Below are positions 35,501-48,265 of a DNA stretch of 64,000 nt, piece by piece (positions within the stretch are counted from its first letter, which is position 1; the number at the start of each line of letters is the position of its first letter). This DNA comes from Mytilus trossulus (Eukaryota; Mollusca; Bivalvia; Mytilida; Mytilidae). The position numbers and the translations under genes are program-made. The notes under the pieces are model-generated. The model ran no database searches. It was not told where the DNA came from and saw only the letters and a program-made list of their open reading frames with translations. The stretch is taken from NCBI RefSeq assembly GCF_036588685.1, contig NC_086375.1, positions 44,547,270 through 44,611,269 of the forward strand, in the 5' to 3' direction.

Positions 35501-37859
35501 CAAATAACATTTACCAAAATTTACTTTAGGGAAACGTAAAAACAAGCGTATAATGACCTGTTACAAAATCTACCGCACCAATTTTGCTGCACCAGATACG
35601 CATTTCGACTATATAAGTCTCTTCTGTGATGCTAAAGGTACACATTTTCATAAGGTCAAACTATAATCAAAGCACTTAAGAGCTGATAATACCAAAAAGA
35701 ACTAGAATGAATTCAAGGTTTTTTTCTATTCACATGTAAACAGCAGTTACCTAGAAACTGTCGACGATTGGATGCTAGTGGTGAGTAACAGACCTTATTC
35801 ATGTATCGTTCCAGATAACCTACTAATATATTCGCAACGGCGCGTCTTTCATTCAGAACACAATAGGCATTCGTATTATTCTGATGACACTATACCATTA
35901 ATAGCGGTCCTTCTTCGAGTTTTGATGTTTAAAAACTGTTACACGATTTTGATTAATAACATGCATGGCTGGTGGTACGGTTGTTTCTTTTCAAAATATG
36001 ATATGTTTTCAGATTGAAATTTAAAAAAATGTAAGTCAAAGTAAAAAATCTTGAACCATATGATACACACTATGTCAATAAAGTTCGTCTATCGGTAGCT
36101 GTAAAACATATCTCCTGGCTCTAGTCTTAGAATCCACAAAGCCAAAACCAGACAAGCAAACATCAGCTATGCATTATATAGGGAGGTATATTGCTGATTC
36201 CAAATGATTTCGTTTGAATCAGTTGTAAACATATCTATATTCATTCAGGATAAAAATCAACTTTTTCATTTTTATTATATCCAAAACGAACAAAATATGT
36301 CATCGAGCAAATAATCTTTAATCATATTGTTACGTGTCCAATTAATTTTTTTTTTGTATTACTGAAATTGGAATTGAAAACCGACATCGTGGTTAAAAAT
36401 TAAGCCTTATGTAAAATACATGCAACAATGCATACTTTAAAACTGTTCGTAATGTTATAAAGGGTTGGTATTAGTAAGAGAAAGAGTAAGTTGAAATAAT
36501 AACTGAAAAAGTTTGATAAAAAAGGGGGTGCTTTACGGCACCAAGCACCTGTTCGCAGTAGGTTGGTAGCATTTTGTGAGCTTAAGGGTACATTGTAACA
36601 ATTACAAATTCAAATAAAAAGAGACTGCTTCAAAGGCACTATCATGATGTTTTAAAAGTATACATAAAATGAAGCATAGATATATTACAACCCATGTTGG
36701 TGGTCAAACTTTATTTCTTTTAAAGATATTGAGGAACTGAGAACTGATGTGTAGTGGCGGATACTGTGTTTACTTGTTAAATCGTTACAGTGGTTGCTAT
36801 CTGATCTTTAGCATCTTTTATCTATTTGAATTAACCTACCATGTGTAACCGAGATTTACATCTGTTTTACTTCGTGTTTTTTTTTAAATCTTGAACAACT
36901 ACTGGATAAAACTTTAAAAAAATAATTTGGCAGTTCGATACATAAACATCCGCTAAATATTATTAAAGCCAATAAATCGAGAAAATCAATTTGTTTCTTT
37001 TAATTCAAATTATTTACTCTACAATATGTATATATTTTATGATAAAAAGTTATGAAATAGTCTGGTTTTCATTTGAAATTCTTCATAACTCTATGTAAAA
37101 CCACAAAACCTATATGATGTGAAATAAATACATCATGTTTAATGTTAATGTCTCGCATTTCATAATTTTAAAAGATAAACGATGCTTCTTAAACAGGAAG
37201 AAGGATATGATTTAATACATGCTACTGATAACACTACCAGTTGCTGTTAAACTGTGGAGATCGAGATAATATAATTTTTTGAAGACACTTGCTGTATTGA
37301 ATTAGTTGGAAAAGAAAAGACTCCCATCGTTTGATTATTGGTTCCACAATATACAGCCATCAATCTTCAAAGGCGTTGCAAATTCCAATGAATTTTTTTT
37401 TGAATAAAAGAATTTTCAATTTCTGCGAGAAATTAAGAAACCTCGAAAACAGTGCTCTGGTCTCTTTGGTTTTGAATCTCGACTTTATGGTGTCAGTTGA
37501 CACTTCTTTGACCAGACATTTCATATATCTGCTTCAGAGACAAATTGATATTGTTAGGGAATATTCTAAACTGGTCTAGCTATGTACTGAATGTAAATGA
37601 ACACAGTCGTTTTAGCCATTTACTGACAAGATAATCCGAGCATTTTAAGCTCAAAATTGTATCAGAGTTACCAGGGTGACATGTCTCCTGTTTTTATTAT
37701 CTTTTTCAGAAATCAACAAATACCGAAAATATAATGTTACAAAAAAATGTTTAAAATAAATTATGTGCACCTTTTTTCTTCTTCTTATAATTAATTTCTT
37801 TTATCTTTTCAATAGTAATTAAAAACCTTACCTTCAATATATATTCCATTGGTACTCAT
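32506..37859 (-). CDS. Myosin essential light chain (mollusc type), 5 exons
   Basis: This EF-hand light chain wraps the myosin heavy-chain neck. In molluscs the essential chain also provides the unusual first EF-hand calcium site that makes the motor calcium-regulated. Coding exons: 37832-37859 (ATG at 37859), 34151-34297, 33427-33594, 32926-33012, 32506-32558 (TAG at 32508-32506). Phases agree at every junction, giving 160 residues, the usual family length. Diagnostic segments: EVFDLYDFWDGRDGLID (EF-hand I loop with the mollusc D-F-W-D-G-R-D-G pattern), FMEAFKSFDREGMGFIS (EF-hand III), GDKLKDEEIDEIL, TDVQEDLDGNIKFEDFIKKV. The N-terminus (MSTNGIYIE) is short and unlike the usual one. Which muscle or cell type uses this paralogue cannot be told. 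Confidence 0.88.
32592..32715 (+). mobile_element. hAT-like MITE, 5' part
   Basis: It begins CAGGGGCGGATCCAGCC and continues with AAAAAGGGGGGTGTTACTAA and GATCGTCCAAAAAAGGCGGG, matching the fuller copies at 50612 and 56331. The distal inverted end is missing. It lies 35 bp beyond the final exon of the light chain gene, in the preceding intron (32559-32925). Confidence 0.7.
34390..34480 (-). CDS. Candidate alternative Cys-rich exon of the light chain gene
   Basis: On the minus strand, TTTCTTTTTAG precedes CCCTGCACGAATC (edge 34480), and AAATGCG|GTACAA closes it (edge 34390). The 91 nt are open as CTNLACCGYVFESA followed by KACILCEEKC, with six Cys. Starting at phase 0, it ends on one spare G, as exon 1 does (GAA G|), so it can join exon 2 in frame through the same Glu codon. 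It cannot be inserted after exon 1 because the frame breaks. It would therefore be an alternative to exon 1 and would need its own upstream start. The donor is weak. Confidence 0.35.
34844..35160 (+). repeat. Dispersed bivalve repeat, family B
   Basis: GAAGATGTGGTATGATTGCA, AGGTCACCGTACGGCCTTCA, AACCTGGGACAGTGATATAA and GTGGACGTGGTCGGGTACTT follow in family order. A middle segment present in other copies is deleted here after CATACTGCATAGTCA. Confidence 0.75.
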
Positions 37860-40800
37860 CTTTCGTCAAATCTCTACCTTTTCTTTTGTTTATGCAGAAA
37901 AGGTGTTGCAACGAAATTATGATGTTCATAAATTAATCAGGCAGTTGATATTTAAATTGTACTCTTACGGTACAGTATCTGGTTCTGATAAGAATGCTAA
38001 AATTCTGTGGTTTTTTAATTTCTAAAACAAAATAAGTGGAATGTACCATCTAATTACTTTTACAGGGGTGTTATCGAAATATTTTCTGTAACTTGAAATC
38101 TGGCATTGACCAGCATGAACCTCCAAATTTTAATCCGAAATAGATAGTCAAATTGTGAAACATCTAGGTAGTTTAGAATACTGTCTACTGACCATGGGTG
38201 CTATATGAGCAATTTTATTTTTTAGTTTTTTTAGTTTTTAGTTTTTTTATAAATAGTACACATGTTATTTCCATCTAATTTAGCAGATAAATTTTCTACT
38301 GAGGTAGATTAATCAATGAGTGATATATTTCTCTTAGAAGAAATTTAAAGGTCTGAGTGAATAAACTATACAGAGAACAATACCTGTTGTATTTGTTAGA
38401 TGGGACAATAGAACTGCCAAAAGTTTAAATGGACAGGTAACTTGCAGGTGAATCTATAGAAAGGTTCAATAGGGTTCGCTATAAAATTGAATTCACTATA
38501 CATGTAATTGTCTCCTGTACCGAGGATCGGTAGTATCAATTATTATCATGAAATATTGGAACTGATATAGCGTTGGAATGGGTATAAGACAATAAATATG
38601 ACACCATCATGATTTATAGATATATTTTTGATGTCTTATACCTCACTTTCTCATTAACCAGTTCAAACTAAAATTATCAGATGATATTTTGAAAGCCCTC
38701 AACAAGTGTTGTAAAGTTCTGCGATGGACGCTAGAAATCAAAAGAAGAAAATTTTGCTTTATTTTCATGAAGTCATACAATTAGTCAAAATTCTTATGAA
38801 GGTTTTCACAAGTTTGGTCCCAATGGTGTCTTAAATTGGTGTTACAATTCTCCAACTCTTTTCAGTGAACCATCAAATTCAAACTTTACAGATATATTCC
38901 TTTGATGATTTTAAAAGCTAATACCTAAAATGGTAAGATTTAACCAAATTTCAAATACCATATTCAAGTTCCTATGAAGATCATTAACAAGTGTCAATAG
39001 CAAAGAAATTTATTTATCAAAGACCTGTAAATTGAAATGAACCTCTGGATGAATTGATCTTAAACCTTTTCAACAGTGGTACATCGGAGTAGGTCCTTTC
39101 CCAGTTGTTCCATCGATTTTAAGCATTTTCCATTTTTTCTCACTTTTTTTTTTACATCATTATAGAATTTTTCATTTTGCTTACAAGATTTTGTTTAGCC
39201 ATAGAGTGGAAATGACAGTTGATAGGTTCCTCCCATACTTGACCTCCCTCTGTTAAGTTGGAGCTGATCATTGTTTACCCTTGTGTAACTCAAGGCTTAT
39301 TGTTTACTAGCAAGACACTCCCACACAAGAATGAATATGGACAGCAATGTGGATTGAGACTATATTTCCCACGTGTACCCATTGCATAGGGGATAACCTA
39401 TAGGTCTAGACTTGAAAAAAAGACACTTATGAATAACTGCCGTAAAATACATCAGTAGAACAATTTCAAGCAGCAAATAATTAAGTAGCTTACAGCTGCT
39501 TCATTTCCAGCTGCAAATATTACATGTATATTCAAGCCAAATTAATCTTCACATTGAATCCTTTTCATCAGAAGACTTTTAAGAATAATTTGTCACTCTT
39601 TCTAAACTCCGTATTATGTCAACTCTGACAAAGGCAGTTTGTGTCCTTGTTACTAAATGTGCATGCTTGAGGATAAGCAAATACCTATTCCCAAGCAATT
39701 GGTTATAGTAGTATACTTTTTTTACTAAGCTGGAGATTAAACAAAAAACTTCCAGAGTCCAGACTCAACTCAATTACATTGCAATAGACTACCAAGATTG
39801 TGTGTCCTGACAGAGGAAAACCATATTACAATTTTCCAGGAACTTTTTTCATTCCAGAATAAACTAAAGGTAAGGTCAGCAAAACTCATAAAATGACGAA
39901 GTGGTCATGTTTGATGTTGGCAAATATAATTTCATAAAAGCTAAATTCAAATGATAATAGGCTACACTATTTGATCTAAAATGATAATGTAGTCTATAAA
40001 CAGGAACTTTTACAGGAGACAACCACCAAACTTTTATCAAACAGGTTGTCATGTAAGTTTGTGTTCACCTAATTGAAACTAAATAAAGAGAAACCAAACA
40101 AAAATGCATATCCTATGGTGAAAGCATTCCAACATTCACAATTGAAAGTATTTGAAACAAGAATGTGTCCCAAGTACATGGATGTCCCATCCACACTATC
40201 ATTTTCTATGTTCAGTGGACCATGAAAATGGGATAAAATCTCTTATTCAGCATTAAATTAGAAAGATCATATCATAGGGAACATATATAAAAGAAGATGT
40301 GGTATGATTACCAATGAGACAACTATCCACAAAAGACCAAAATGACAAAAACAACATAACATGTTAACTAAGTTTCAAGTTGATTGGACTTAAACTTCAT
40401 CAAAAACTACCTTGACCAAAAACTATAACCTGAAGCGGGAGGAACGGATGGACAAACGGACGGACAGACCAGAAAACATCATGCCCATGGGGCAGAAAAA
40501 TGAAGTTGATGTTCTACAGATTTATAAAGCATTTTTATACTTTACAACTAATCAATTTTGAAACTTCGTTGCTGACCAAATATGAAGTAGTTCTGTACAG
40601 CAATATTGTTTTAAATTTTTTGACAATTTTTTGTATAGATATTTAACATTTTTGAAAGTTCAAAGTTAAAACAAACAGAAAGTAGGTATCTAACAGGTCC
40701 AATAAGCGCCTTCCATTTGAACTTATCACTGTCATGCTGCTGACTTAGTATGAAGTTTTTCTCAACAATAGTATTGGATAAAAGTGTGACAAAAACTTTG

Positions 40801-41086
40801 TTGGACATTCAGACAAGAATTAACCAATAGTGGGGAATCAATAATATATTTTAATAGATATTTCCATTCCATGTCAACAAAGTACATTCAAGTTCATTAT
40901 AATTTATATCACAGTTTGAGTATGTTCATGAAGCTATCCTTTCAACTTAGTAAGTAAATTACAATGTAAACTTTCTCTTAACAACATAATTCTTTAACAG
41001 GTGGTCTCAGTCACTATTCATAGGTGTAGTATCGTTGGTGAAGATGATTTTAATGTTAATGACCCCAACAAAATAATGATACACTG
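37860..41086. other. Intergenic region between light chain and DYNLT2B genes
   Basis: The light chain promoter should lie near 37870-38100; no TATA box was seen at the expected distance. A repeat at 40290-40495 joins a family B start (AAGATGTGGTATGATTACC) to a tail with GGACGGACAGACCAGAAAAC and ATGCCCATGGGGCAGAAAAA. The rest is AT-rich without supported exons. Confidence 0.5.
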
Positions 41087-44000
41087 TCAATAATAAAAAC
41101 ATCCAAATGCTGCTGCCACACAGAATAAAGAATCCTGGAATGATAAAGAAATAGAAAATCATCAAAGTTAATTCAAAGAAATAGCTTAAATAAAAACATC
41201 AACAACATATCAAATCACATTTTACATATATGTACAATCAGATAAGAGTCCTTCTATAATTAATCCCCATTATAAAATAGGCTAATACATGTAATTTATA
41301 AATTGTTACTTGGATGGAGAGTTGTCTCATTGGCACTCATACACATCTTCCTATATCTATAAATTCCCTTTTGCTTTTAAGATTGAGTTACAAATTATAT
41401 TGAGCTAATCTGTCGAACTATAGATGTGTGAGTTCGTATTGGTAAACATTTCAAGTATACCAGGATGTCATATAAATTAGAAGCTTTTTTTTTATAGTAG
41501 ATAGACTAAGCTTAGGGTTGTAGTTCATTTTGTCATGGTAGAAGTGTGCAGGAAGATATGTCACCCTACCCAAACACATAATTATGACTTCTAGTCAATT
41601 AAATGTTTGCTCTTACTCCTAAATATTGAGCATCTAAGTAAGGGGAGTATCAGCAAATACTGATCCTACAGTCCTTTGATTAACCCCAACAGGGAGCATG
41701 TTAACACAAAGACGAAATATATAATAACAATTTTCAATGCATTTTTGTGCAATGTCCCCATGACATTTTATAACAATCTCTCAAAACTACCAGAGTAATC
41801 TCCCTTTCAATTCTTTTATATTTTTCTAATTGTAATTCTGGAGATATGAGTAAATGATGGAAATAAAGTAATCTACTTCATCATTCTTAATTATAACTAT
41901 CAGATCAGTCTAACATTGATAGATAAGTTTCTTCATTGGCATTGCTACACTTTAGTTTTATAATAAGTTACTTACATTCATAAATATATCTTGTGCATAG
42001 TTATCAGTATCAGAATCCCAGAAACATCGACATCCCATTCTAAAAAGGAAGAAATTTGTAGTAAGTTATATGATAATTTTGTCAAGATTTCAAATGTATA
42101 CATACCTTTCTTTTGATTGTTTTCTTTTGTAAAATAAATGGGTGTTTGCTGTGATCTTTTCCAAATCTTTTCGTTGTATGTTCATTTACAACTCAATGTT
42201 CTATACTTGGACAGAACAGGTTTTGTTATTCCATTGATAAAATATGTTCATTTAACCAATAATTATATGCACTTCAAGTTCAACATATAATTATGTATGC
42301 ATCTTGATGAATCCAAAAAAAATAGAAAGATCTCACCAAAATTATTGTTTTATCTGCAAACAAGCAGCTAAATGGATATACAGTAATTAGGTTCTTATTT
42401 TCTTTGAACAATAGCTGGTTTGCAAAAATATTGAGAACAGCTAGCTTTAATACTATTTGTCTGAGGAGGAGGCACATGGCTTGGTTGTAGTTGTTTAAGC
42501 ATAAATTGTGTAAATAAAGGTAGGTAATACTTACTTGACACCTTCTCCTTTTTGTTCCCCAATGACTACTTGAACTACAAATTTATATCTGTCATAACCT
42601 AAATCTGGAAATGTAAACGTACAAAATTCTTAATATTTAGAAAAAAGCATTTCATTATTGAATCAAGTCACTTCATACACAGGAATAACGATACTGAAAT
42701 ATTTCAAATGGGCATGAATTCATATTCATTTGACCACAAGTTGGTCTATCATGCTAAGTATTTAAACTTGAGCAATAGTTTTTCCCCAAGTGGTGTCATT
42801 TTGGCCTCTTGAGGAGAGTTGTCTCTGACATTGGCAATCATACTACATCTTCTTTTTTATATCAATTCATTTTGAAATTTTTCTGAAATATCAATAGTTC
42901 TTTCATTTAAATCTGACCTTTAACCCTTCCATAATTCTTATTTGGTATTTTAAGTCTAAGCAGATTCCAATGTATTAGTGGATTCTAATGTTTTTATTTG
43001 TTACTGGGTGTTCCTGGTGTAGATCTGTCCAATGTGAATAGATTTGAATGTTTATTCATTTTTGTGCATTTCAACAGAAATGCAAAAAATCAACTGTAGA
43101 TTAATATTGTTGAATTTATATATAAAGTATATCACTATTTAATAGTATATGGCAATATTTTTATGTTTCAGTTTAGAGATACATGTTCATAATAATTTAT
43201 ATAATGTATTTGAATAATTTGTATTTTGTTATCTTAATTAAAATATAAATACCTTTTAATTTTATTTTGATTTCATCTGATATAATTCTACATAAGTCTG
43301 TTGTTTCATCTACATCATAAACTTTACCAGACAATCTATCATTCAATACTGTGTGAATTGTTTCTTTTACTATTATTGGTCTAAATCTGTAAGATAAATA
43401 TATCAATGAATCTTAGTTTTTTAAATGGTCTTAACTGGTCTAAATCTATTATAATTATATAAATGTATAAAATACAGTATTGCATCAAGGTATTTCTTTT
43501 CGTTCAAGCAAAAACTCTGACAGAAGTAGAGTACATTTAAGGCAGAATGTGCATATATATAAATGGACCATTAACCGACCATGCAAGGGCTGTATAGCCA
43601 GTCACGGTCGTTTTAAAAACTTCCATTTGTTGACCATACATTTATGTCACCACATAGAGGTCAGACAAGCTAAGCTCTTATATTTTAGGTTAGCTATGTC
43701 ACTTTATATATAAAAAAATGTGGCATATTTATGGCAAGGCCAGATAGAGTATTTTTCCTGTTCCAAACTAACTATCCTCACTTTATTCATTAATACATGT
43801 ACAAAATGTATATCTTAACAACGGATTCTAAGATGTCTTTTGTAAAAGTTAATTTAAGTATCAATATATTTATAAATAGAAACCCAGAAACCCCCTTTCT
43901 GGAACATGACTTATAATTAACATAAATGGAAATCAAGGAGGAACAACAGACAAAACACTAAGTCACAAAAAATGGTACAGCGAAACAGCATACTAAGTCA

Positions 44001-44817
44001 CAGCTACGTTATCAAGAGCTTCAGATCAGAAACCTGAACTTTAGCTACCATACATGTTAGCAAAAAACGAAGGCCAGAACATCAAAGAGAAGAAAGCCAA
44101 ACTATGAACAGTGGCAAGTTATATTTATACTGCTGTTCCTCAAACCCATACACCTTATTGCTAATCCCGGCTGCTTGAACTTTAGAGTGGGTCTCATTGG
44201 GGTCTAAGCGTGACGCGGGATTGCTGATTTTTTTGTAAGCGTGACCCGTGAAAGTCACATTATTGTGTTGTGAAAACAGGTAATGAGGTCTAGCGGGATC
44301 TGGGAGATGACCAAAAACATAGAATTGCTTACGTACATAGTGTAAGCGGGATATTGGAATCTGACAAAACAGTAAGCGGGATCTAGGATCAGAACCCCTC
44401 CAATGAGACCCCCTTTAAACGCATACAACAATCAAATTTCCATTGTGGCATCAGATATTTTGTATTATGATGTCAAAATTTTACAGTAGCCTGTGCAGTA
44501 ATGGCGAACAAATAGCGAGAAGGTGTATTCTTAACAAGTGCATACCCTTTTAATGCACAGACAATAAAATTGAGAATGGAAATGGGGAATGTGTCAAAGA
44601 GACAACAACCCGACCAAATAAAAAAACTTGTTTTAATATCAATCCATGATTCAGATTGGGAAATTATCTCCCCTGTCATTGGAATGTCTCAATCTATGCC
44701 AGTGCACGTTTTCTTTTATTTCATAAACTGCACTTACTTATTTTGAAAATTAGGACGAATTATATATGTATTGCTTGCTGTTGATACTGGTGTTTCTTCA
44801 ACTGCCGTTTCAGACAT
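41087..44817 (-). CDS. DYNLT2B: Dynein light chain Tctex-type 2B (TCTEX1D2), 5 exons
   Basis: This Tctex-type light chain is a subunit of cytoplasmic dynein-2, the motor for retrograde intraflagellar transport in cilia. Exons: 44738-44817 (ATG at 44817), 43253-43386, 42535-42604, 41976-42039, 41087-41134 (TGA at 41089-41087). Phases agree throughout and the product has 131 residues, close to the vertebrate length. Diagnostic stretches are NTYIIRPNFQ, KFRPIIVKETIHTVL, GYDRYKFVVQVVIGEQKGEG, CRCFWDSDTDNYAQDIFMN and the C-terminus VAAAFGCFYY. The strongly conserved Phe-Trp-Asp and terminal Gly-Cys-Phe-Tyr-Tyr are intact. The start region faces a plus-strand first exon about 0.4 kb away, so the promoter may be shared. 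Introns contain short repeat copies at 41298-41361, 42808-42860 and 44186-44630. Confidence 0.93.
44186..44415. mobile_element. MITE with GTCTCATTGG inverted termini
   Basis: The left terminus AGTGGGTCTCATTGGGGTCT and the right terminus (complement GGGGGTCTCATTGGAGGGGT) form an inverted repeat of about 18 bp with few mismatches. Inside, AAGCGGGAT/AAGCGTGAC words repeat four or five times. TTTA-like sequence flanks both sides but is not decisive as a duplication. It lies in DYNLT2B intron 1. Confidence 0.7.
44560..44630 (+). repeat. Dispersed repeat, family C fragment
   Basis: This 65-bp core (AAAATTGAGAATGGAAATGG ... CAACCCGACCAAATAAAAAA) is almost identical to 25966-26031, although the flanks differ. 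It lies about 110 bp from the first exon of DYNLT2B. Confidence 0.75.
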
Positions 44818-44880
44818 TGTTATAATTCAAATAACTGCAGATTTCAAAAGGTAGACTTTTTCGAAGGCATCAAAACATCA

Positions 44881-44892
44881 AATATGGCGGCC
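44881..44892 (+). promoter_or_regulatory. YY1-like motif near DYNLT2B start
   Basis: AATATGGCGGCC closely matches the YY1 consensus AANATGGCGGC, usually found at or just downstream of TATA-less transcription starts. It lies 64 bp upstream of the DYNLT2B ATG, on the opposite strand. Confidence 0.45.
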
Positions 44893-45162
44893 TTAACAAC
44901 ATTGCAGTGCCGTCTATCGGTGATAATGCAACTTCAACTTTGAACTTTGGTGATGACAGGTATTTAAAAATGGAAAATATAGGTAATACAACAATATATG
45001 GCATTATTTATAGTTTCATTAATGAAACAGCTTATTTTCTTTCATTTTAGAGATATTACCAACAAATATTCATTTGAAAATATCTATTTAATTGATTTTA
45101 CCTGTAATGACAGGTAGCCGGTCATTAGTCAGGTGAATACTTTTTCAACCGTGACATATGCA

Positions 45163-45173
45163 ACCGGAAGTGG
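45163..45173 (+). promoter_or_regulatory. ETS-type site in probable bidirectional promoter
   Basis: ACCGGAAGTGG matches the ETS/GABP core (CCGGAAGT), common in bidirectional TATA-less promoters. It lies about 350 bp upstream of DYNLT2B and about 15 bp before the presumed first exon of the plus-strand gene. Confidence 0.5.
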
Positions 45174-45179
45174 AATCTG

Positions 45180-45270
45180 GGATTCCTAAGATGAATTTTC
45201 GATAGAGAAAAACAAATACACCCCAAAATATAATGATCTATAAGATTAATTCTATAATAATACTAAACAG
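45180..45270 (+). other. Probable non-coding first exon of the CRAL-TRIO gene
   Basis: A strong donor (ACTAAACAG|GTGAGT, exon edge 45270) follows the ETS site by about 100 bp. No long ORF crosses it. The next supported plus-strand exon starts at 52999 with an acceptor one base before an ATG, so it needs an upstream non-coding exon; this is the best candidate. The transcription start is only estimated. Confidence 0.4.
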
Positions 45271-45689
45271 GTGAGTTTTAAAACATTATTGATGAAATCT
45301 TTACACGTAACAGAAATGAAGGTAGTTTAGTCATCAATCATACCACTCCTCCCAATCAGTAATTACAGTAATTGATTGATGAAATTTATGAATGGTCAGT
45401 TTCCAGCATCATAATTCAAGATAATTCTATTTTATATTAATATCACCATCCATGAATCCAACATGCAGAGTGGTAGCTGACAGGCAGCAGGATGATTAGT
45501 TACCAAATTTAAACACATTTTAAAAAAACCTTCTATTCTCTCCCTCCTACATTTGCATTGAAGCACTGTGTTCTTTGCAGAAAGGATGAAAATTGTGTAT
45601 TGTCTCAGCTAAGCGGGTGGTTTGATCTTATTATTTATATATGTAAATCAACATCTGTGATACATTTGGTGATATAAACATCTCACTGC

Positions 45690-47510
45690 AAATTTAGTTT
45701 TAGTTCTCATAATGACATTTTATTATTATTATTATACAGTATTTATAACAGTGCATTATATAATATTAAAATTACCCTAAGCGCTTTACAATATATTTCC
45801 ATATACATATATAAGTATTAACAATAAGATATAAAAGCCCATGTTTAAACCTTTTAAAACAAAAAGATTTGAAAAATTAGTATTGATAAAACAATAAAAT
45901 TTATATAAAATGGGCATGATAAAATTAAAGAGATATTGAATCGGTACCAATAAAAGTAAGTTAAAACTTCAAAATATTTGCTTAAAAAAATCTAAAATAA
46001 CCAATAAAAGTATTTCTCATCCTAAATTTTATGGTAATATTGTACTTAAAAGCGAGGAAATCACTATGTGATCCTTGTAAACTCATCGAACCTTTAAACA
46101 AACTTATAAGTAAGGGTTATTGTACCAATATTGTAATAAGATCTCTGAATATAGTTCACATTGGCACTAATATTGATTTTGTCATTAGCAAATTAAAACA
46201 TAACTAAATTTCATTATCTTTTGAGGCGAGATGTATAGGGGACACAGCCACGTTAACTTTTATTTCTATAGAAGTCGCTCTTCACTATACTACTACCTGT
46301 CAATACATTTATTTTTGGCATTGCACAAGTCATGTCTTCTTTGACTATTAATGACGTTAAAATACTAAATCCCTGTGATGTGTTTTAGTCGATTTTAGTC
46401 TCCGATGCATGATTTTTTACTATTAATTGGTTTTGGCTTTTAACTAGCTGTCAGTAACTGCGAGTACTCTCAAATCGTATTTTCTTGTTAATTCTACCTG
46501 TTGATACTGTTTATAATGCTTTTTTTGTCATTTTTTATTTATATGGATCTTGTCTGTATACCAGCTTTGATTATTTGTAATATCTTCAATTTTTCACTTA
46601 TTCTTACAACATTTGTATAAACTTCAAGATTATAAAAAAACGTTTTTTTTTTCTAAAGTGAACATTGATTGGTTAAATATTTCTCAGTGTGTTTGAATTT
46701 GTTTGTTAGCCTTTTGGTCATGAATGTTTGTCTCTAATATTTAATTAACTGTGCATTTGTATTCAGATATCGCTGATCAAATTTATTCGTTCATTGTGTA
46801 ATCATACGTTTTTTGATTGAGTTAAGTCTGCCAATTGATATTTTATCATATGTTTTTCTATGTTGTGATGTTATGCTATTGTTTCAGAAAAAGGGAGAAG
46901 GTTTGGGCCCATTAAAACGTTTAATCCCGCTGCAAATGTTTGCACCTGTCAAGTCAGGAATCTGATGTACAGTAGTTGTCGTTTGTTTATGTAATATATA
47001 CGTGTTTCTCGTTTCTCGTTTTGGTTATATAGATTAGACCGTTGGTTTTCCCGTTTGAATGGTTTTACACAAGTAATTTTGGGGCCCTTTATAGCTTGTT
47101 GTTCGGTGTGAGCCAAGGCTCCGTGTTGAAGGCCGTGGTTCAATTTTTAAATTGTTATTTGGATGGAGAGTTGTCTCATTGGCACTCACACCAAATCTTC
47201 CTATATCTAAGTTAAAAATTCAAAAAAAGTAATATCTTGAAAATTACAATTATGTAGAAATATGTTAAGAACTATTTAAAGCATGACTGAATAAATGAAT
47301 TTCAAATTTTTCTTAAAAACGTTCACACAATGGATGTTTAATAGATCACTTGGTAAATCATTCCACAGAACGGCTGCTGCTTTGTCGAATCTTCTTTCCC
47401 CATATGTTTTAGTTCTCAAACGTGGCGTTGTTAAAATCATGGAATTTTCATTATTTAAAGTAAATATCTGGCTTAAAATATGTACCTTGAAATTTTGTTT
47501 TATTTGAAAT
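45690..47510. repeat. Older dispersed element split by a family A insertion
   Basis: The left part contains CCTAAGCGCTTTACAATATA (45775-45794); the right part (47295-47480) contains GGTAAATCATTCCACAGAACG and CATATGTTTTAGTTCTCAAACG. Both are pieces of a widespread animal repeat that I recall with this order. Between them lies a long inverted family A copy (46230-47210). Confidence 0.5.
46230..47210 (-). repeat. Dispersed bivalve repeat, family A, longest copy
   Basis: On the minus strand it reads AGATATAGGAAGATTTGGTG, AATGAGACAACTCTCCATCC, CTCACACCGAACAACAAGC and CAAACGACAACTACTGTACA, in the same order as 27505-28090, and extends several hundred bases further. Confidence 0.75.
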
Positions 47511-47637
47511 ATTTAAATGTGGGATTTAAATACTATCATGACTTGGAATTTGAATAAAATTTACATATGAAGCTTTAAACTTGAAAAATACTAGGTTGTT
47601 GTCTTGTTGTAGCTAGACTCTTGATACATGTATATAG

Positions 47638-47723
47638 TTCTCACAATAACACAAATAAAATGAATTTGGAATCTACAATGTTCTCACAATAACACAAATA
47701 AAATGAATTTGGAATCTACAATG
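47638..47723. repeat. Perfect 43-bp tandem duplication
   Basis: The unit starting TTCTCACAATAACACAAATA and ending GAATCTACAATG occurs twice head to tail without mismatch (47638-47680 and 47681-47723), a very recent slip or replication event. Confidence 0.95.
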
Positions 47724-48265
47724 TACATGTATACTTGAATGTAAGAATGAATACTAATTAACAAATTCAGATTTACACGAACATGTAAAAGAATAAAAAA
47801 TGTCATAGAATAATTCTTTTTCCATTCATTTAATGGACACCTACAAAATATTTGTTTCCCTGTCATTGAATTCAAAGTTTAACTTTCTTTGCACAAACAA
47901 AACGATGCACTTCAAGATACACCTGATTTAAAGTAATTGCATGTTCCTGCATATAGAAGGGGAGATAATTGAACTTTCCCTATTATTTTTTTTTATATTA
48001 GACTGAAATCTTAATATGGTTGGATGGATTTCTACTCAGTTAATGTGTTTCAATTATTTTTATAATCAGTGAATGCATCAGCAGTTGAAAGTGTAAACAA
48101 TTGTTTTGAAAACTTTTCTGATCTTATGGATTTTAAATAGCTGCATGTACGACTATGTTCTTTTGAAATCTCTGTAAAATAAACTCTGTCACAGCTTTTT
48201 GTACTGAAGAAAAATTGTCCTGTTGAAATTATATACATCTATTTATCAAATGGGATTGCAACTAT

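Larger units (their letters stand above)
34298..37831. other. Light chain intron 1
   Basis: The 3.5 kb intron holds the Cys-rich exon candidate (34390-34480), a family B repeat (34844-35160) and a dispersed repeat with CACCAGATACGCATTTCGAC (35575-35690) that I recall as common in mussels. The remainder is AT-rich with no further signal. Confidence 0.6.
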
